A stretch of 64,000 nucleotides of DNA from Apium graveolens (GCF_009905375.1 NC_133647.1:136395263-136459262), one strand, 5' to 3'. Counted from the stretch's first letter, positions 45,209 to 57,171 are shown. A program made the numbers and translations. Notes: a model not told the origin generated them from the sequence alone.

Positions 45209-45954
45209 TGTCAGTGATGGATTATTATCTAGAGTTAATCAATTCTGCATTTCTAAAAGTTCATTGTGCAAAATATTAATTAGGATTTTTTATCGTAATG
45301 GACTAAGTTGTCATCTTAAGCATGATAAGATGATAATTGCTAAGTATGTAAGAGATGTTTTTGGCCTCAAACTCAAACATGATGCATAAAATTTTTACGG
45401 CAACTTCTTTACCTAATTCTGTAACATTTGAGTTTCTTTTAGGATCATCCTAAAAGAAATATGCATTGGATACGTAATATTACCCCAAGGTCAGTTCGTA
45501 AGTTTATAGAGAAAAATTTAGCAACACAAGTATGTAAGATTAAGGTGAAGTGAAAAATTCCCCGACTCAGAATGATAAATACAAGAAGTATGCTGATCTG
45601 AAGCTACATCAAAAATTATTAATAGAAGGGAACATATGATGATTTTTCAAAGGATTTAGAGGTTTATTTTAGAGATATTCAACAAATTTAAGTCAAGTAA
45701 ATATACCGAAATAAATTAATTATAATGTTTATTTGGTTGATCTTTCTAGTGATAAAATTGTTTTGAAAACTTTCAATGTAGAAGAACTAAATGAGTTTCC
45801 TGATAACGTTCCTTTATATCAAAATGTTAAATCGAAGTCGAATTTTTCAAAGATGAGAGGAACTGATAGAGAACAAGAGGTATAAGATTTTGAAGAAAAA
45901 TTTGATAGAAGAAGGCATGAAAATGTAGCAAGAAATTAACAATACCATTATGCT
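45209..45954 (+). pseudogene. Chromovirus-like Gypsy integrase/3' pol fragment, left half of a split copy
   Basis: Homologous to 1735-2400: NQFCISKSSLCKILIRIFYR and GLSCHLKHDKM (integrase zinc region), then KTFNVEELNEFPDNVPLYQ and SNFSKMRGTDREQE near the pol end. It stops at 45954, where Copia D is inserted, and its 3' continuation is found at 61416-61560. The join with Gypsy G at about 45209 is a chimera of two lineages. Confidence 0.82.
45950..45954. repeat. Copia D target-site duplication atgct, left copy
   Basis: atgct recurs at 61416-61420 directly after the 3' LTR. Confidence 0.92.
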
Positions 45955-46763
45955 TGTTGGAAAATATGGGTATTGAGCCCCACATTGTCAAGTCATTTTG
46001 AGCCGTTCTTGATTGGGTGTCTCTTGGAGTATGTTCTCCTCCGTGAGAGCTTTCCGAGGCACTTTGAAACACACAAAATGGTTAAGGGATGAATGAGATA
46101 CGATCATTCAAAGTTGGTCCCTTGAAGGTGGAATTGAAGATGTGAAACTTGTATCCCACATTAAAATGGAAAAGGGATTTCCATTGCTTTATATAGCATA
46201 ACACTTTAGTAATGTTTAAAAGTGTGAATAAGATGTTCCTCCATCTCCTACGTGCGCGCGTAGGGGGGGTGCAAATTGTGGGATTTTGAGGGGTAATCCG
46301 AGGCTTGCGCAGCCTTCGGGCTTGCCCGCGTGTGTGACGTGCGGACACGAATGTAGCAGAAAATTGGCCTGAATAATCATGGACTAGTTTAATTAAATTA
46401 GAGACGTAGTGCACACGTTTCTCTAAGCCTATATATTTTTGCTATAGGGTTTAGGGTTTACTCACTCAATAGACCCAGCCGTCCTTCTAAACACAAACCC
46501 TACCTCTCTCTCTCGTTGATAGTTTCGTACTCGTTCAAACTCGCTGAAGGTGCTCGTTATCAGTAACGCCGCCGCTACCTTGTTTTATCCTGGGAAGCTA
46601 TCGACTCGCACATACAGTGAAAGGCGAAATAGATTTAAGGAGACATTTTCAACTGGACTCGAGGATCACCCTTTGTATATATCCTTTCTTTCTCTGTTTG
46701 ATTTTGTTTACTCACGCACACACTTATTTGATTTATATATATTAATCGCAGATTGTATTCACA
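45955..46763 (+). repeat. Copia D 5' LTR
   Basis: 809 bp. TATATAG at 46190-46196 is followed about 50 bp later by a hairpin-forming CCTACGTGCGCGCGTAGG (46247-46264). Compared with the 3' LTR, about 150 bp are missing near 46375-46395. Confidence 0.93.
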
Positions 46764-46841
46764 ATATTAAAGTTATTTATTTTTTATATACATCTGTGAC
46801 TGATACATTTGTATCTGCTTGTTTTGTTGAGTAACAGATCG
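46764..46841 (+). other. Copia D leader, without a recognisable primer site
   Basis: The bases after the 5' LTR read atattaaagttatttat, with no TGGTATCAGAGC-like sequence, and lead straight to the gag ATG. Either the site is lost or an unusual primer was used. Confidence 0.55.
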
Positions 46842-49800
46842 ATGGAGAACCAAACTGTGAACGATCCGATGAACATTAAGGCTGATCCCAACGCCCAGAT
46901 CACTGGATCTGATGGGGTTCACTAATAGTCGATTAACCCTAACGCACAGATCGTACGATCTAATGGGGGTCAAACACCTGTTGGACATGTGCCTTCGGGA
47001 CATGTGCCTGTGGGACACACTGTCAATGGACAGTTTAGTGTTCCTCTTGGACAGATATCGGCGGGATTCACTCCTCCGATCATACCTGCGGTGCCTACTG
47101 GTGTGCAAACACCTGTAGTACAGACGCACGTACCATCTGTTCCACCTGTGGTGCGTGCTACACCTGTTATGCCAATTGTGCCTGCTGCACATGTTGAAAA
47201 ACCTGATAAGTTCAACGGAACGAAATTCAAACGTTGGAAACAAAATATCCACTTTTATCTGACTATGTTGCATATGGATCACTTCCTTAAGGAAGAACCA
47301 CCATTGCTCACTGCTGAGAGTAACATGTAGACTGTGTATGCTGCTGATGCTTGGAAGCACTCCGACTACTTCTGTCGGAACTATGTGCTAAATTATTTTC
47401 TGACTCGTTATATAACGTATACAGCACGAAGCCAACAGCTAAGGTCTTATGGGAGTCACTTGACCATAAGTATAAAACTGAGGACGTTGGGGCAAAGAAG
47501 TGGATTGTTGGTCGCTTTCTTGATTATAAGATGGTAGACTCTAAGATTGTGGCCAGTCAGGTGCAGGAACTGCAGGTGATCATTCATGACAGTCATGCTG
47601 AGGGAATGGTCATAAGTGAGTCTTTCCAAGTCGCTGCTGTTATTGAAAAGCTTCCACCTGGATGGAAAGATTTCAAGAACTACCTTAAGCACAAGAGAAA
47701 TGAGATATCTATGGAGGATCTTATTGGTAGACTTCGTATTGAAGAAGACAACAGAGGGTCCGAGAAGAAACTTAATGTTACCACTGAGAAGGCAAACATG
47801 GTGGAGCATGCTCAAAGCTCCAAGCCCAAGAAGACTAATTCTGGTAAAGGGGCAAAATTGGCACCCAAGGGAGGGATTTCGAAGTCGAAATTTCAAGGGA
47901 AGTGCTACAACAGTGATAAAGTTGGTCATAGGTCTTCTGACTGCAAGAAGCCCAATAAGCCCAATAAGAAGAAAGAAGCAAACATGGTAGAGAATATTTC
48001 CAAGGAGATGGGTGATATAGACCTCTGTGCTACGATCTCTGAAGTGAACCTGGTCGGTTCTAATCCACGTGAATGGTGGATTGATACTGGTGCTACTAGG
48101 CATGTTTGCTCAGACAAGGCGATTTTATCTAGCCTCAAAGCTTCCGATGCTGGTGAGAAGCTCTGCATGGGGAATTCACCAACTTCTACCATTGAGGGTG
48201 AAGGCACGATGATCCTGAAGATGACCTCTGGGAAGAATCTGACATTGAAGAATGTACTTTATGTGCCTGATATTCGCAAGAACCTTGTGTCTGGTTCTCT
48301 GTTGAATAAGCATGGCTTTTGCATTATAATAGAGTCAGATAAAGTTATTTTGTCTAAGAGTGGTAAGTTTGTAGGAAAGGGTTATTTAACTGATGAGCTT
48401 TTTAAGCTCAATGTAATGTCCGTTAAGGACGATAATGAAATGAAGAATTCTTCTGCTTACTTGCTTGAGTCTCCTAATTTATGGCATGCTAGATTAGGAC
48501 ATGTAAATTATGACACTTTATGACGTTTAAGTGCAAAAGAATACTTACCTAAACTTACTATTGATTCAAAACATAAGTGCGAGACTTGTGTTGAGGCAAA
48601 ATTAACGAGATCATCATTTAAACGTGTGGAAAGGAACACCAAAGTGCTAGACCTAATACATAGCGATATATGTGATTTAAAATTCACTCCAACTAGAGGA
48701 GGAAATAAGTATTTTATTACATTCATTGATGATTGTACAAAATACTGCTATGTATATTTGTTGAAAAACAAAGACGAAGCTATGGATAAATTTAAAATCT
48801 ATAAAGAAAAAGTTGAGACACAATAGACTGAGAAAATCAAACAGATACGAAGTGATCGTGGAGGTGAATATGTTGAACCATTTGGGGAATTCTATTCATA
48901 ACATGGTATAATCCATGAGGTCACTGCATCATACTCCCCTTAGTCAAATTGTGTGGCTGAAAGGAAGAATCGCACTCTGAAAGAGATGATGAATGTGATG
49001 TTGTTAAGCTCTGGACTTCCACAATCGATGTGGGGAGAAGCAATCTTAAGCGCAAATAATATTTTAAATATTATGATGCGCAAGAATAAGGATATAAGAC
49101 CTTATGAAATGTGGAAGAAAAAGAAACCAAGATACCAACACCTGAAAGTGTGGGGGTGCCTTGCAAAGGTATTGATCCCTATACCGAAGAAGGTGAAGAT
49201 AGGTCCTAAGACTGTGGATTGTATCTTCATCGGATATCCTCCACACTGTACTGCATATCGGTTTCTTGTTCATGAATCTAAGATTCCTGATATTTAAAAG
49301 AATACCATTATGGAATCAGGGAATGCCTCATTCTTTGAGACGATGTTTCCCTGTAATCCAGGAAACCAACAACCTATGACGTCTAAACGATCTCATGAGT
49401 CTGTAGATGACGATATTGAGAGTGACGAAAGTGAAGACGAAAATGTGGGGGTAGTGAGAAGGAGCAAAAGACAACGAACGGAGAAATCCTATGGGTTTGA
49501 TTTTATGACCTATTTGCTCGAAGAAGGTGACCCAAAAACCTATAAGGAGGCGGTTACCTCACCTGATGGGCCTATATGGAAAGAGGCCATCACGAATGAA
49601 GTTGATTCAATTATGCAGAATCATACTTGGGAATTCGTGGATTTGCCAACTGGTTGCAAACCATTAGGTAGAAAGTGGGTTTTCAAGAAGAAGTTGAAAA
49701 ATGATGGCACTATTGATAAGTATAAGGCCAGACTTGTGATTAAAGAATACAAGCAATAAAAAGACCTTGATTACTTTGATACATATTCTCTTGTAACGAG

Positions 49801-49875
49801 AATAACGTCCATAAGGATGATGTTTGCTATTGCTGCAATGTGTAATCTAACTGTACATCAAATGGATGTGAATAC
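46842..49875 (+). pseudogene. Copia D gag, protease, integrase and RT N-terminal half
   Basis: The ATG at 46842 is followed after 27 codons by TAA TAG (46923-46928). Beyond them a Pro/Val-rich gag N-terminus leads to DKFNGTKFKRWKQNIHFYL. A frame change near 47330 gives the main open piece 47351-48523. It has a gag core, a zinc knuckle [14 protein letters not shown] with its second Cys changed to Ser, and protease [12 protein letters not shown] (DTG intact). [13 protein letters not shown] opens the integrase zinc region. The integrase core follows (FIDDCTKYCYVYLLK, RSDRGGEYVEP, VAERKNRTLKE) with stops at about 48824 and 48899. RT begins WKEAITNEVDSIMQNHTWEF and stops at HQMDVNT, exactly where Copia E is inserted. 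Confidence 0.93.
49871..49875. repeat. Copia E target-site duplication aatac, left copy
   Basis: aatac recurs at 58702-58706. Removing Copia E and one copy restores the RT motif MDVNT + AFLNG in frame. Confidence 0.95.
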
Positions 49876-51405
49876 TGTTGGGTTCCGAAGGCATAAAACG
49901 CAGCGGATAAACGTAAATAAAACAAAAATTCGAAACCCAAAACAGGATCCATGTATAATTATGGGCAGATTATGGAGATAACGAATCATACCTTTCAAGA
50001 GATTAACTTTTACGAACTCAACGGAGATCCTAGCTATCACGCTTTGTGTCTACCTCTCGGAGAAACACCTCTATGGTATCCACACGAGCACCTTCAAGAA
50101 CGTCTCACGAACTTGACTACGGAATGGATGTACTAGCCTCCTTCTTGACGATCTGAATTGCCTCTGCCTCTCTTTGCTGCTAGGGTTTTCTTAAAAAACG
50201 TTCAAGCCTCTTTAACCTCTCATTATCTATTTATAATGACTGATTAAAAAGGCCCATAATAGCAAAGCCCAACCCTAGTAGGTATTGGATTAAATAATAA
50301 AAACGAATTTCTATTATTTAATTAATAACTAAGTCATACTTAATTATTATGGGCAAAAACATTCCTTTTAATTCGAATTTATATTATCTCAATTAAGTCT
50401 TACTTAATTATAATAAAATTCAAATAATCATCAATTAATTTAAATCCATAATTTAAATTAACTATTCCATTAAGTGCTCTATTTGTGCGACCCTATAGGC
50501 TATTATTTAATTGGCAATAATTTTATTCTCTAATAAAATTATAAACAATGAGCGGTATCTAGTAATACATCATTGTTACCCAATTAAACAATAATTAAAT
50601 CGTGATTAGATAAAACCTTTCGTGATTAATGTTTTTTCGTGTAATATAATCCCTTTAACCATACATATTATAGATTAAACTCGAGGCATGTATTTAGTCA
50701 TCCTCTTCAACATTTAATCTGGGTTTACTTGATGCATGAGTAGATTATTGAAACAAATCATTATTTGAGCATGGCCATGCTTTTATAATCTCACTCAATC
50801 AAGAGGCCAATAATATCTCTCCTAATTATAGGAGGGTTAAATCCTTTATCTATCATTCATATTTCTCATACGACTCATGATATACCCGATGTCCACTTTT
50901 ATCATCACCCGATCAAAAGTAACTTTTAATGTAGTCAAAGTATATTAATCCTCGTATAGAAATATAATGATTTCAAGTCAAAGGATCGTTACACCATTAT
51001 CACTGTGAGTCTTTCTTATGACTTTATTAAACATGAAGAATCTCACTGTGGGTCTGTCCAGTACCATGTACTCTCACATGTACCTATGTATTGACTTCAG
51101 TATCCCCATACTTATAACCAATGAGATGTGGTTATCTTGTCAAACAACATACTAGTCTATCTATGTATTATTATTGTCCTATATAATAATACTCGACTAG
51201 GGACCTTTAAGAATATGATATATTATATAATCTCAAGTTCAAGTCATGTACTTAAACTATACAATTTGTATCATGATTCTAAGGACATTTATTATGCTAA
51301 CAAAATATCGCAGTAATTAAGGTCATAATAAATAAATTTATTGAATGATCAACTGACATAAAGATAAAAGAATAATGTATTGCCTCTAGGGCACCTACAC
51401 TAACA
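49876..51405 (-). repeat. Copia E 3' LTR (left in the window)
   Basis: 1530 bp. On the minus strand it starts TGTTAGTGTAGGTGCC at 51405 and ends CGGAACCCAACA at 49876. A TATAAATA box lies at 50228-50235 (minus), about 350 bp before the LTR end. Confidence 0.96.
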
Positions 51406-51420
51406 ATCTCCCACTTGCAC
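51406..51420 (-). other. Copia E polypurine tract
   Basis: On the minus strand GTGCAAGTGGGAGAT lies directly before the 3' LTR. The Gag-Pol stop codon (51420-51422) overlaps its first base. Confidence 0.9.
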
Positions 51421-54400
51421 TAGAGCCAATCACCCATATATCTAATACCCATGGAACTAGTGTGACCATCGTGCTTCTGCTGCGACAAGCCTTTGGTCAG
51501 TGGGTCTGCAATGTTATCATTTGTGTGCACTTTACATATGTGTATATCACCCCTTTCATTAATCTCTCGAATAAGGTGAAATCTCCTGAGTATATGTTTA
51601 GCCCGGGAGTGTGATCTAGGTTCTTTAGCCTGTGCAATGGCTCCATTATTATCGCAGTATAGATCAATGGGATCTGCGATCGATGGAACCACTCCCAAAA
51701 CAGAAATGAACTTTCGAATCCAAACGGCCTCCTTAGCTGCTTCACAAGCTGCAATGTACTCAGCCTCCATTGTAGAATCAGCTACTGTTTCTTGCTTTGA
51801 ACTCTTCCAGCTTACAGCACCTCCGTTTAGACAAAACACAAAACCAGACTGTGATACAGTATCATCTCTGTCTGTTTGGAAACTTGCATCGGTGTAACCT
51901 TTTACAACGAGTTTCTCTTCTCCTCCATACACCAAGAATGAATCTTTAGTTCTTTTCAGGTACTTAAGAATATTCTTAACTGCCGTCCAGTGACCTTCAC
52001 CCGGATTAGACTGGTATCTGCTCGTCATGCTCAAAGCATACGAGACATCTGGGCGAGTACATACCATTGCATACATGATAGATCCAATTGCTGAAGCATA
52101 TGGAACTTTATTCATGTGGTCCTTCTCATCCAATGATTTCGGACATTGGTCCTTAGAGATCGTTATCCCTTGAGACACAGGGACATATCCCCTTTTTGCA
52201 TTTTGCATTCCAAAACGATGCAAAACCTTATCAATGTATGTGCTCTGACTTAGACCGATCATCCTTCTAGATCTTTCTCTATAGATCCTCATTCCTAGAA
52301 TGTAGGATGCCTCTCCTAAGTCTTTAATGGAGAAATTGCTCCCTAACCACGTCTTAACAGCCTTTAGAGAAGGTATGTCATTCCCCATTAGTAGTATATC
52401 ATCAACATATAGTACTATGAATGCCACATAGCTCCCATTAACCTTCTTGTAAACACACGGTTCATCTTCGTTTTGAACAAAGCCATACTCTATGACTATT
52501 TCATCAAAACAGATATTCCATCTCCTAGAGGATTGCTTCAATCCATAAATGGATCGACGCAATTTACATACCTTGCCAGCATTCCTTGGATCGACAAAAC
52601 CCTCAGGTTGTGTCATGTACACATCCTCTTCAAGGCTTCCATTAAGGAAGGCTGTTTTGACATCCATTTGCCAGATTTCATAATCATGGAATGCTGCAAT
52701 GGCAAGTAAAATCCTTATAGACTTGACCATAGCCACTGGTGAGAAAGTTTCATCATAGTCAATACCATGAATTTGTTTGAAACCTTTTGCAACCAGCCTA
52801 GCTTTATAGGTCTGAACATTTCCATCCATGCCCTTTTTCTTCTTAAAAACCCATTTGCACCCTATGGGTTTTACCCCTTCAGGTGGATCAACCAAAGTCC
52901 ATACTTGGTTTTCGTACATGGAATCTATCTCGGATTTCATGGCTTCAAGCCATCTCTTAGAGTCTGGACTGTTCATAGCATCTTGGTATGTGAGAGGCTC
53001 ATCTTCATCTATGAGCATCAAATCACCACACTGAGTCATGAGAAATCCATATCTCTCTGGCTCATGGCGAAATCTACCAGATCTACGAACAACCTGTGTT
53101 TGTTGAGCATTATCATTATTCTGCTCTTGTTCCACTTCAGGTTCAATGCTATTTTGCGGTTCTCGATCTTCATCGAGATCTATAGTTCTCCCACTGTTTC
53201 TTTTGGAAACAAAATCTCTTTCCATGAAGACAGCATCTCGAGCAATAAACACTTTCTGCTCAGAAGGACTATAAAAATAATACGCCTTTGTTTCATTAGG
53301 GTATCCTACAAAAATGCACTCTTCGGATTTAGGTCCAAGCTTGTCAGATTCTTGACGTTTCACAAATGCCTTACATCCCCAAACTTTCATAAAGTTCATG
53401 CCTGACCGTTTCTCTTTCCATATCTCATATGGAGTCTTTTGAACCTTCTTAGTAGGAACACGGTTAAGTGTGAAAGCCGCTGTTTCTAGAGCGTAACCCC
53501 AGAAACTAATTGGAAGATCTGCATGACTCATCATCGATCGCACCATGTCCAACAAGGTACGATTTCTCCTCTCTGAAACTCCATTCCATTGAGGTGTTCC
53601 TGGCGGAGTGAGTTGCGATACAATACCACACTCTTTCAAATACTCTCTAAATTCGGTGCTTAAGTATTCACCCCCACGATCGGATCGTAAGATCTTAATA
53701 CTTGCATCTCCGCCAATTTGCTTCTCTACTTCAACCTTGTATTCTTTAAATTTTTCAAAAGAATCGGATTTGTTCTTCATAAGATATACATATCCATATC
53801 TACTGAAATCATCAGTAAATGTTATGAAGTAGTAGTAGCCTCCTCTAGCCATTACACGCATTGGGCCACATACATCACTATGTATTAGCTCCAGACGTTT
53901 AGTGGCCCTTTGACCCTTACCAGTGAAAGGGGCTTTAGTCATCTTACCAAGCAAACAAGATTCGCATTCTTGGTATGATTCAAAATCAAACTTATCCAAG
54001 TATCCATCCTTATGTAATTTGGATATGCGTTTCTCATTTATGTGGCCTAGACGACAATGCCAGAGGTATGTTTGATTTGAGTCATTTATTTTAAGTCGTT
54101 TGTTTTCTATATTACAGACAGGGTTATCTAAATCAAGAACATATAAACCATTAAATAAACGCGCAACACCATAGGTTAAATCATTCAAAGCAAAAGAGCA
54201 ACTGTTGTTCTTTATTGTAAACGAAAAACCTTTCTTGTCCAAACAAGAAACAGAAATAATGTTTCTGCGAATCGCAGGCACGTAAAAACAGTCTTCTAGT
54301 TCTAAAACAAGCCCAGAGGGCATAGATAAATAATAAGTCCCTACAGCTAAAGCAGCAACTTTTGCTCCATTGCCTACTCTTAGGTCCACTTCTCCCTTAG

Positions 54401-55379
54401 CCAGAGTTCTACTTCTCTGCAGGCCCTGCACATTTATACAAATGTGAGAAGCACATCCAGTATCAAATACCCAGGATGTAGAAATAGACAAATTGACTTC
54501 TATAACATAAATACCTGATCCAGAAATCTGAACTGCTTTCTTTTTCTTCAGATCCTCCAAGTAAATTGGACAGTTTCTCTTCCAGTGACCATCTTTCTTA
54601 CAGTAGTGACATTCACCCTTGGCCACACCACCTTTAGGCTTTAAAGCCTGTTTGGGACCTGACTTTGGCTTGGTTGTAGAATCAGATCCAATCTTCTTCT
54701 TACCCTTCCATTTTCCCTTCCCTTTGGCCTTACCTTTATTTCCCACCATCAGTATGGGAGCAGGTTCAGCTGTCTTCATGTTGGTCTCATATGTTCTCAA
54801 CATATGCAACAATTCAGTAGGTGTTTTGTCAAATTCATTCATATTGTAGTTCACAACAAACTGAGTGAATTTGTTGTTCAAAGAATTCATGATTAGGTCA
54901 ATACCAGTTTCCGGACCAATCGGGAAACCCAAAGTTTCAAGGTACTCAATGTAACCAATCATCTTCAGAACATGTGGGCCAACTGGTTCACTCGCCCCTT
55001 GTTTGCAATTAAAAAGTGACTTACTCGTGTTGAACCTTTCTTGACGAGTTTGGCTTGCAAACATGCTTTGCAAGTGCTCATTGATAGTATATGCATCCAT
55101 ATGCACATGTTGTCTTTGAAGCTCAGCACTCATAGTTGCCAACATAAGACATGCAACATCATTTGCATCATTCTCATCCTTTGTGCGTGCTGCTCGTTCA
55201 TCAGCAGTAGCACCCTCAGGAAGGGGGCCTGGAGGAGGAATATCAATGACATGAAGCTTGCGCTCCTGCCTGAGGACAATCCTCAAATTCCTCTGCCAGT
55301 CTAGGAAGTTGTTTCCTCCTGTCAGCTTGTCCTTCTCAAGGACTGAACGTACGGATAGTGTGTTTGTGTTGTTTGCCAT
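51420..55379 (-). CDS. Copia E Gag-Pol polyprotein, 1319 aa, intact
   Basis: It encodes the virus-like-particle protein and all enzymes for reverse transcription and integration. Gag covers roughly residues 1-255 (LTGGNNFLDWQRNLRIVL near 19-36; Lys/Gly-rich stretch 214-250). A CCHC knuckle lies at 257-270 (CHYCKKDGHWKRNC), the aspartic protease DTG at 306-308, and the integrase HHCC at about His441/His446 and Cys472/Cys475. The integrase triad is Asp502, Asp567 and Glu603. RT has Asp906 (QMDVKTAFLNG) and YVDD 991-994. RNase H has Asp1163, Glu1205-1207 and Asp1243. Length and order fit a full Copia polyprotein, and no stop or missing catalytic residue was found. The first ATG (MANNTNTLSVRS) is used because Gag-like sequence starts there. 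Being a single frame, it must be cleaved by its own protease. Transcription would start in the right-hand LTR. Confidence 0.97.
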   Translation of the reverse strand: MANNTNTLSVRSVLEKDKLTGGNNFLDWQRNLRIVLRQERKLHVIDIPPPGPLPEGATADERAARTKDENDANDVACLMLATMSAELQRQHVHMDAYTINEHLQSMFASQTRQERFNTSKSLFNCKQGASEPVGPHVLKMIGYIEYLETLGFPIGPETGIDLIMNSLNNKFTQFVVNYNMNEFDKTPTELLHMLRTYETNMKTAEPAPILMVGNKGKAKGKGKWKGKKKIGSDSTTKPKSGPKQALKPKGGVAKGECHYCKKDGHWKRNCPIYLEDLKKKKAVQISGSGIYVIEVNLSISTSWVFDTGCASHICINVQGLQRSRTLAKGEVDLRVGNGAKVAALAVGTYYLSMPSGLVLELEDCFYVPAIRRNIISVSCLDKKGFSFTIKNNSCSFALNDLTYGVARLFNGLYVLDLDNPVCNIENKRLKINDSNQTYLWHCRLGHINEKRISKLHKDGYLDKFDFESYQECESCLLGKMTKAPFTGKGQRATKRLELIHSDVCGPMRVMARGGYYYFITFTDDFSRYGYVYLMKNKSDSFEKFKEYKVEVEKQIGGDASIKILRSDRGGEYLSTEFREYLKECGIVSQLTPPGTPQWNGVSERRNRTLLDMVRSMMSHADLPISFWGYALETAAFTLNRVPTKKVQKTPYEIWKEKRSGMNFMKVWGCKAFVKRQESDKLGPKSEECIFVGYPNETKAYYFYSPSEQKVFIARDAVFMERDFVSKRNSGRTIDLDEDREPQNSIEPEVEQEQNNDNAQQTQVVRRSGRFRHEPERYGFLMTQCGDLMLIDEDEPLTYQDAMNSPDSKRWLEAMKSEIDSMYENQVWTLVDPPEGVKPIGCKWVFKKKKGMDGNVQTYKARLVAKGFKQIHGIDYDETFSPVAMVKSIRILLAIAAFHDYEIWQMDVKTAFLNGSLEEDVYMTQPEGFVDPRNAGKVCKLRRSIYGLKQSSRRWNICFDEIVIEYGFVQNEDEPCVYKKVNGSYVAFIVLYVDDILLMGNDIPSLKAVKTWLGSNFSIKDLGEASYILGMRIYRERSRRMIGLSQSTYIDKVLHRFGMQNAKRGYVPVSQGITISKDQCPKSLDEKDHMNKVPYASAIGSIMYAMVCTRPDVSYALSMTSRYQSNPGEGHWTAVKNILKYLKRTKDSFLVYGGEEKLVVKGYTDASFQTDRDDTVSQSGFVFCLNGGAVSWKSSKQETVADSTMEAEYIAACEAAKEAVWIRKFISVLGVVPSIADPIDLYCDNNGAIAQAKEPRSHSRAKHILRRFHLIREINERGDIHICKVHTNDNIADPLTKGLSQQKHDGHTSSMGIRYMGDWL

Positions 55380-57158
55380 TACTCAGTATCTACAATAATA
55401 AAAACGCAAAATAAACATTAGATTGTCTGAGTTAAAATTTTATGTTCATATGATTATGATATATTCGTAATATATCTCCCACTATTTTTTTTTATCAAAT
55501 TAATAGCCCTAACTATTAATTCGGAAAGTATATCCCATAAATCTTTCTAGTGAGCCAAGATCCATATTTCGTCATGTTCTAAGTCAACCACTGGTATCCT
55601 TAAAACATGATTATTTAGGTAGACAACAGTTGTCAATTATATCATATATAATTCTTGGATAATTTGGTGAACAACAATTGATCTTATCTATCTAATAGAT
55701 TTTTAACCAAACTCTATGCTTCTAAGTTCATAATAGTTGAATATAACCGTTTATATTCACCTTATTATGATGACTCAGTTAAGTTAGACCCAATGATACA
55801 ACGTCCGAATATAACCGTTTATATTCGTCGCATTTCACCATGATAGATAGGAGTCCCCTGCCACTGACAGCCCTTCCCCTTATCGATCTAGGATTTAATG
55901 AGTGTTCATTCATTGGAAAGCATCTGATTAAAACTTAATATTTTTTACTTAGGGATTTTAATTTAGAACGATCATGATCCCATCATAAAGAGATTCCCAA
56001 TTTTTCCTTGAATAAAATACTTCAAATCAATACTCGTCAATGGTTTGATTTCCAGGTAGTGGAGGAGTCACATCGGTCTCGCTTAAAACCCACAGCCTTA
56101 CAAGTTCTATGAACCCGTTGTTGACAAAATCGCCCCATGTCAGAAATAAAGAAAATTCGTATTTTATTCCGTGTTTCATAAACACGAGAATCTCATGATC
56201 GTTTGTTAATTTTAAATCTTGAGTCGTTACAGATTTTATCTTGTTTAAAGGCATGGCATGGGTGATGTATCTAATACATACATACATCATTAATCTAATT
56301 AAAACATGCATTTTTCTACTCTACACATACTATTTATACATCATATGAAAAGTACGTAAAGTAAACGTGCAATAGTTATGGCCCAATCCTATGTGATCTT
56401 TTCAGGCTAATGAAAAGATCAAGGTCAATCTATGGTGTAAAAATAACTATTACATATGTCTTCTCTATTGCTTCCATTGTCTCCTTGGCCTCCATAGGAT
56501 GCCTCCTCTTTCCCTTGTCCTTCTAGGATGTTACATTAAGAATTATACTAATGAACTTACAAAAGAACTCGAGTTACATTCGAGATAAAACAACTACAAA
56601 TAGAAAACGACATGCAAGTCGTATTTATTACAAACCAAAAGAATAAACCATTACAACTAAGGTCTTAAGGCCATAACTATGCACCATGCTCAGTAACCAT
56701 TAAAGAACATGATAGATCATATAAAGATGACATACTATTTATCACTTATCATGATCCAATCAAGAATAATAAATAAGTAAAGCATATGTCATAAGCACAA
56801 ATTAAAAACGAAACCCTAACCACGCGGTTCGACCTATATCCCAGAATACTAGAAAAACAAGTATCAGAATACTATTCCAGAAGCATGTATCAGTATACAC
56901 ACGATCCATATCCCAGTTACCAAAAACGTGTATCAGTATACATATTTTAAGAGATCGCATACATATGAGTTATGGCAGATCTTAAACATACTAGTATCAT
57001 CATATAGATCATTAACAGATTCATCATATCATTCATATAACATAACTGTTATCATGGCAGACTCATATAACATAACTGTTATCATGGCAGACTCATCACA
57101 CATGCATACTTGTAAAAATACAGTAAACACGTAACCAAATCAGCCCCTTATACACGTA
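55380..57158 (-). other. Copia E 5' leader
   Basis: About 1.8 kb between the primer site and the gag ATG, AT-rich, unusually long for a Copia leader. It contains short open frames (for example 56311-56027, minus) that I do not recognise, and several repeated words (tatcagtatacat, gtatcagaatact). Confidence 0.8.
57033..57092. repeat. 30-bp tandem duplication in Copia E leader
   Basis: Two exact 30-bp units (tcatataacataactgttat plus catggcagac) in tandem, 57033-57062 and 57063-57092. Confidence 0.93.
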
Positions 57159-57170
57159 GCTCTGATGCCA
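57159..57170 (-). other. Copia E primer-binding site
   Basis: Minus-strand TGGCATCAGAGC, one base after the 5' LTR. It is a one-base variant of the usual methionine-tRNA site TGGTATCAGAGC. Confidence 0.9.
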
Positions 57171-57171
57171 T

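Noticed and set aside
46989..47330. Pro/Val-rich 113-codon frame as a separate gene
   Set aside because: It is the N-terminal part of Copia D gag after two stop codons, continuous with the gag core.
47456..48103. Minus-strand open frame of 215 codons
   Set aside because: Antisense shadow of Copia D gag/protease coding.
52767..53405. Plus-strand open frame of 212 codons
   Set aside because: Antisense shadow of the Copia E Gag-Pol gene, which explains every residue on the other strand.
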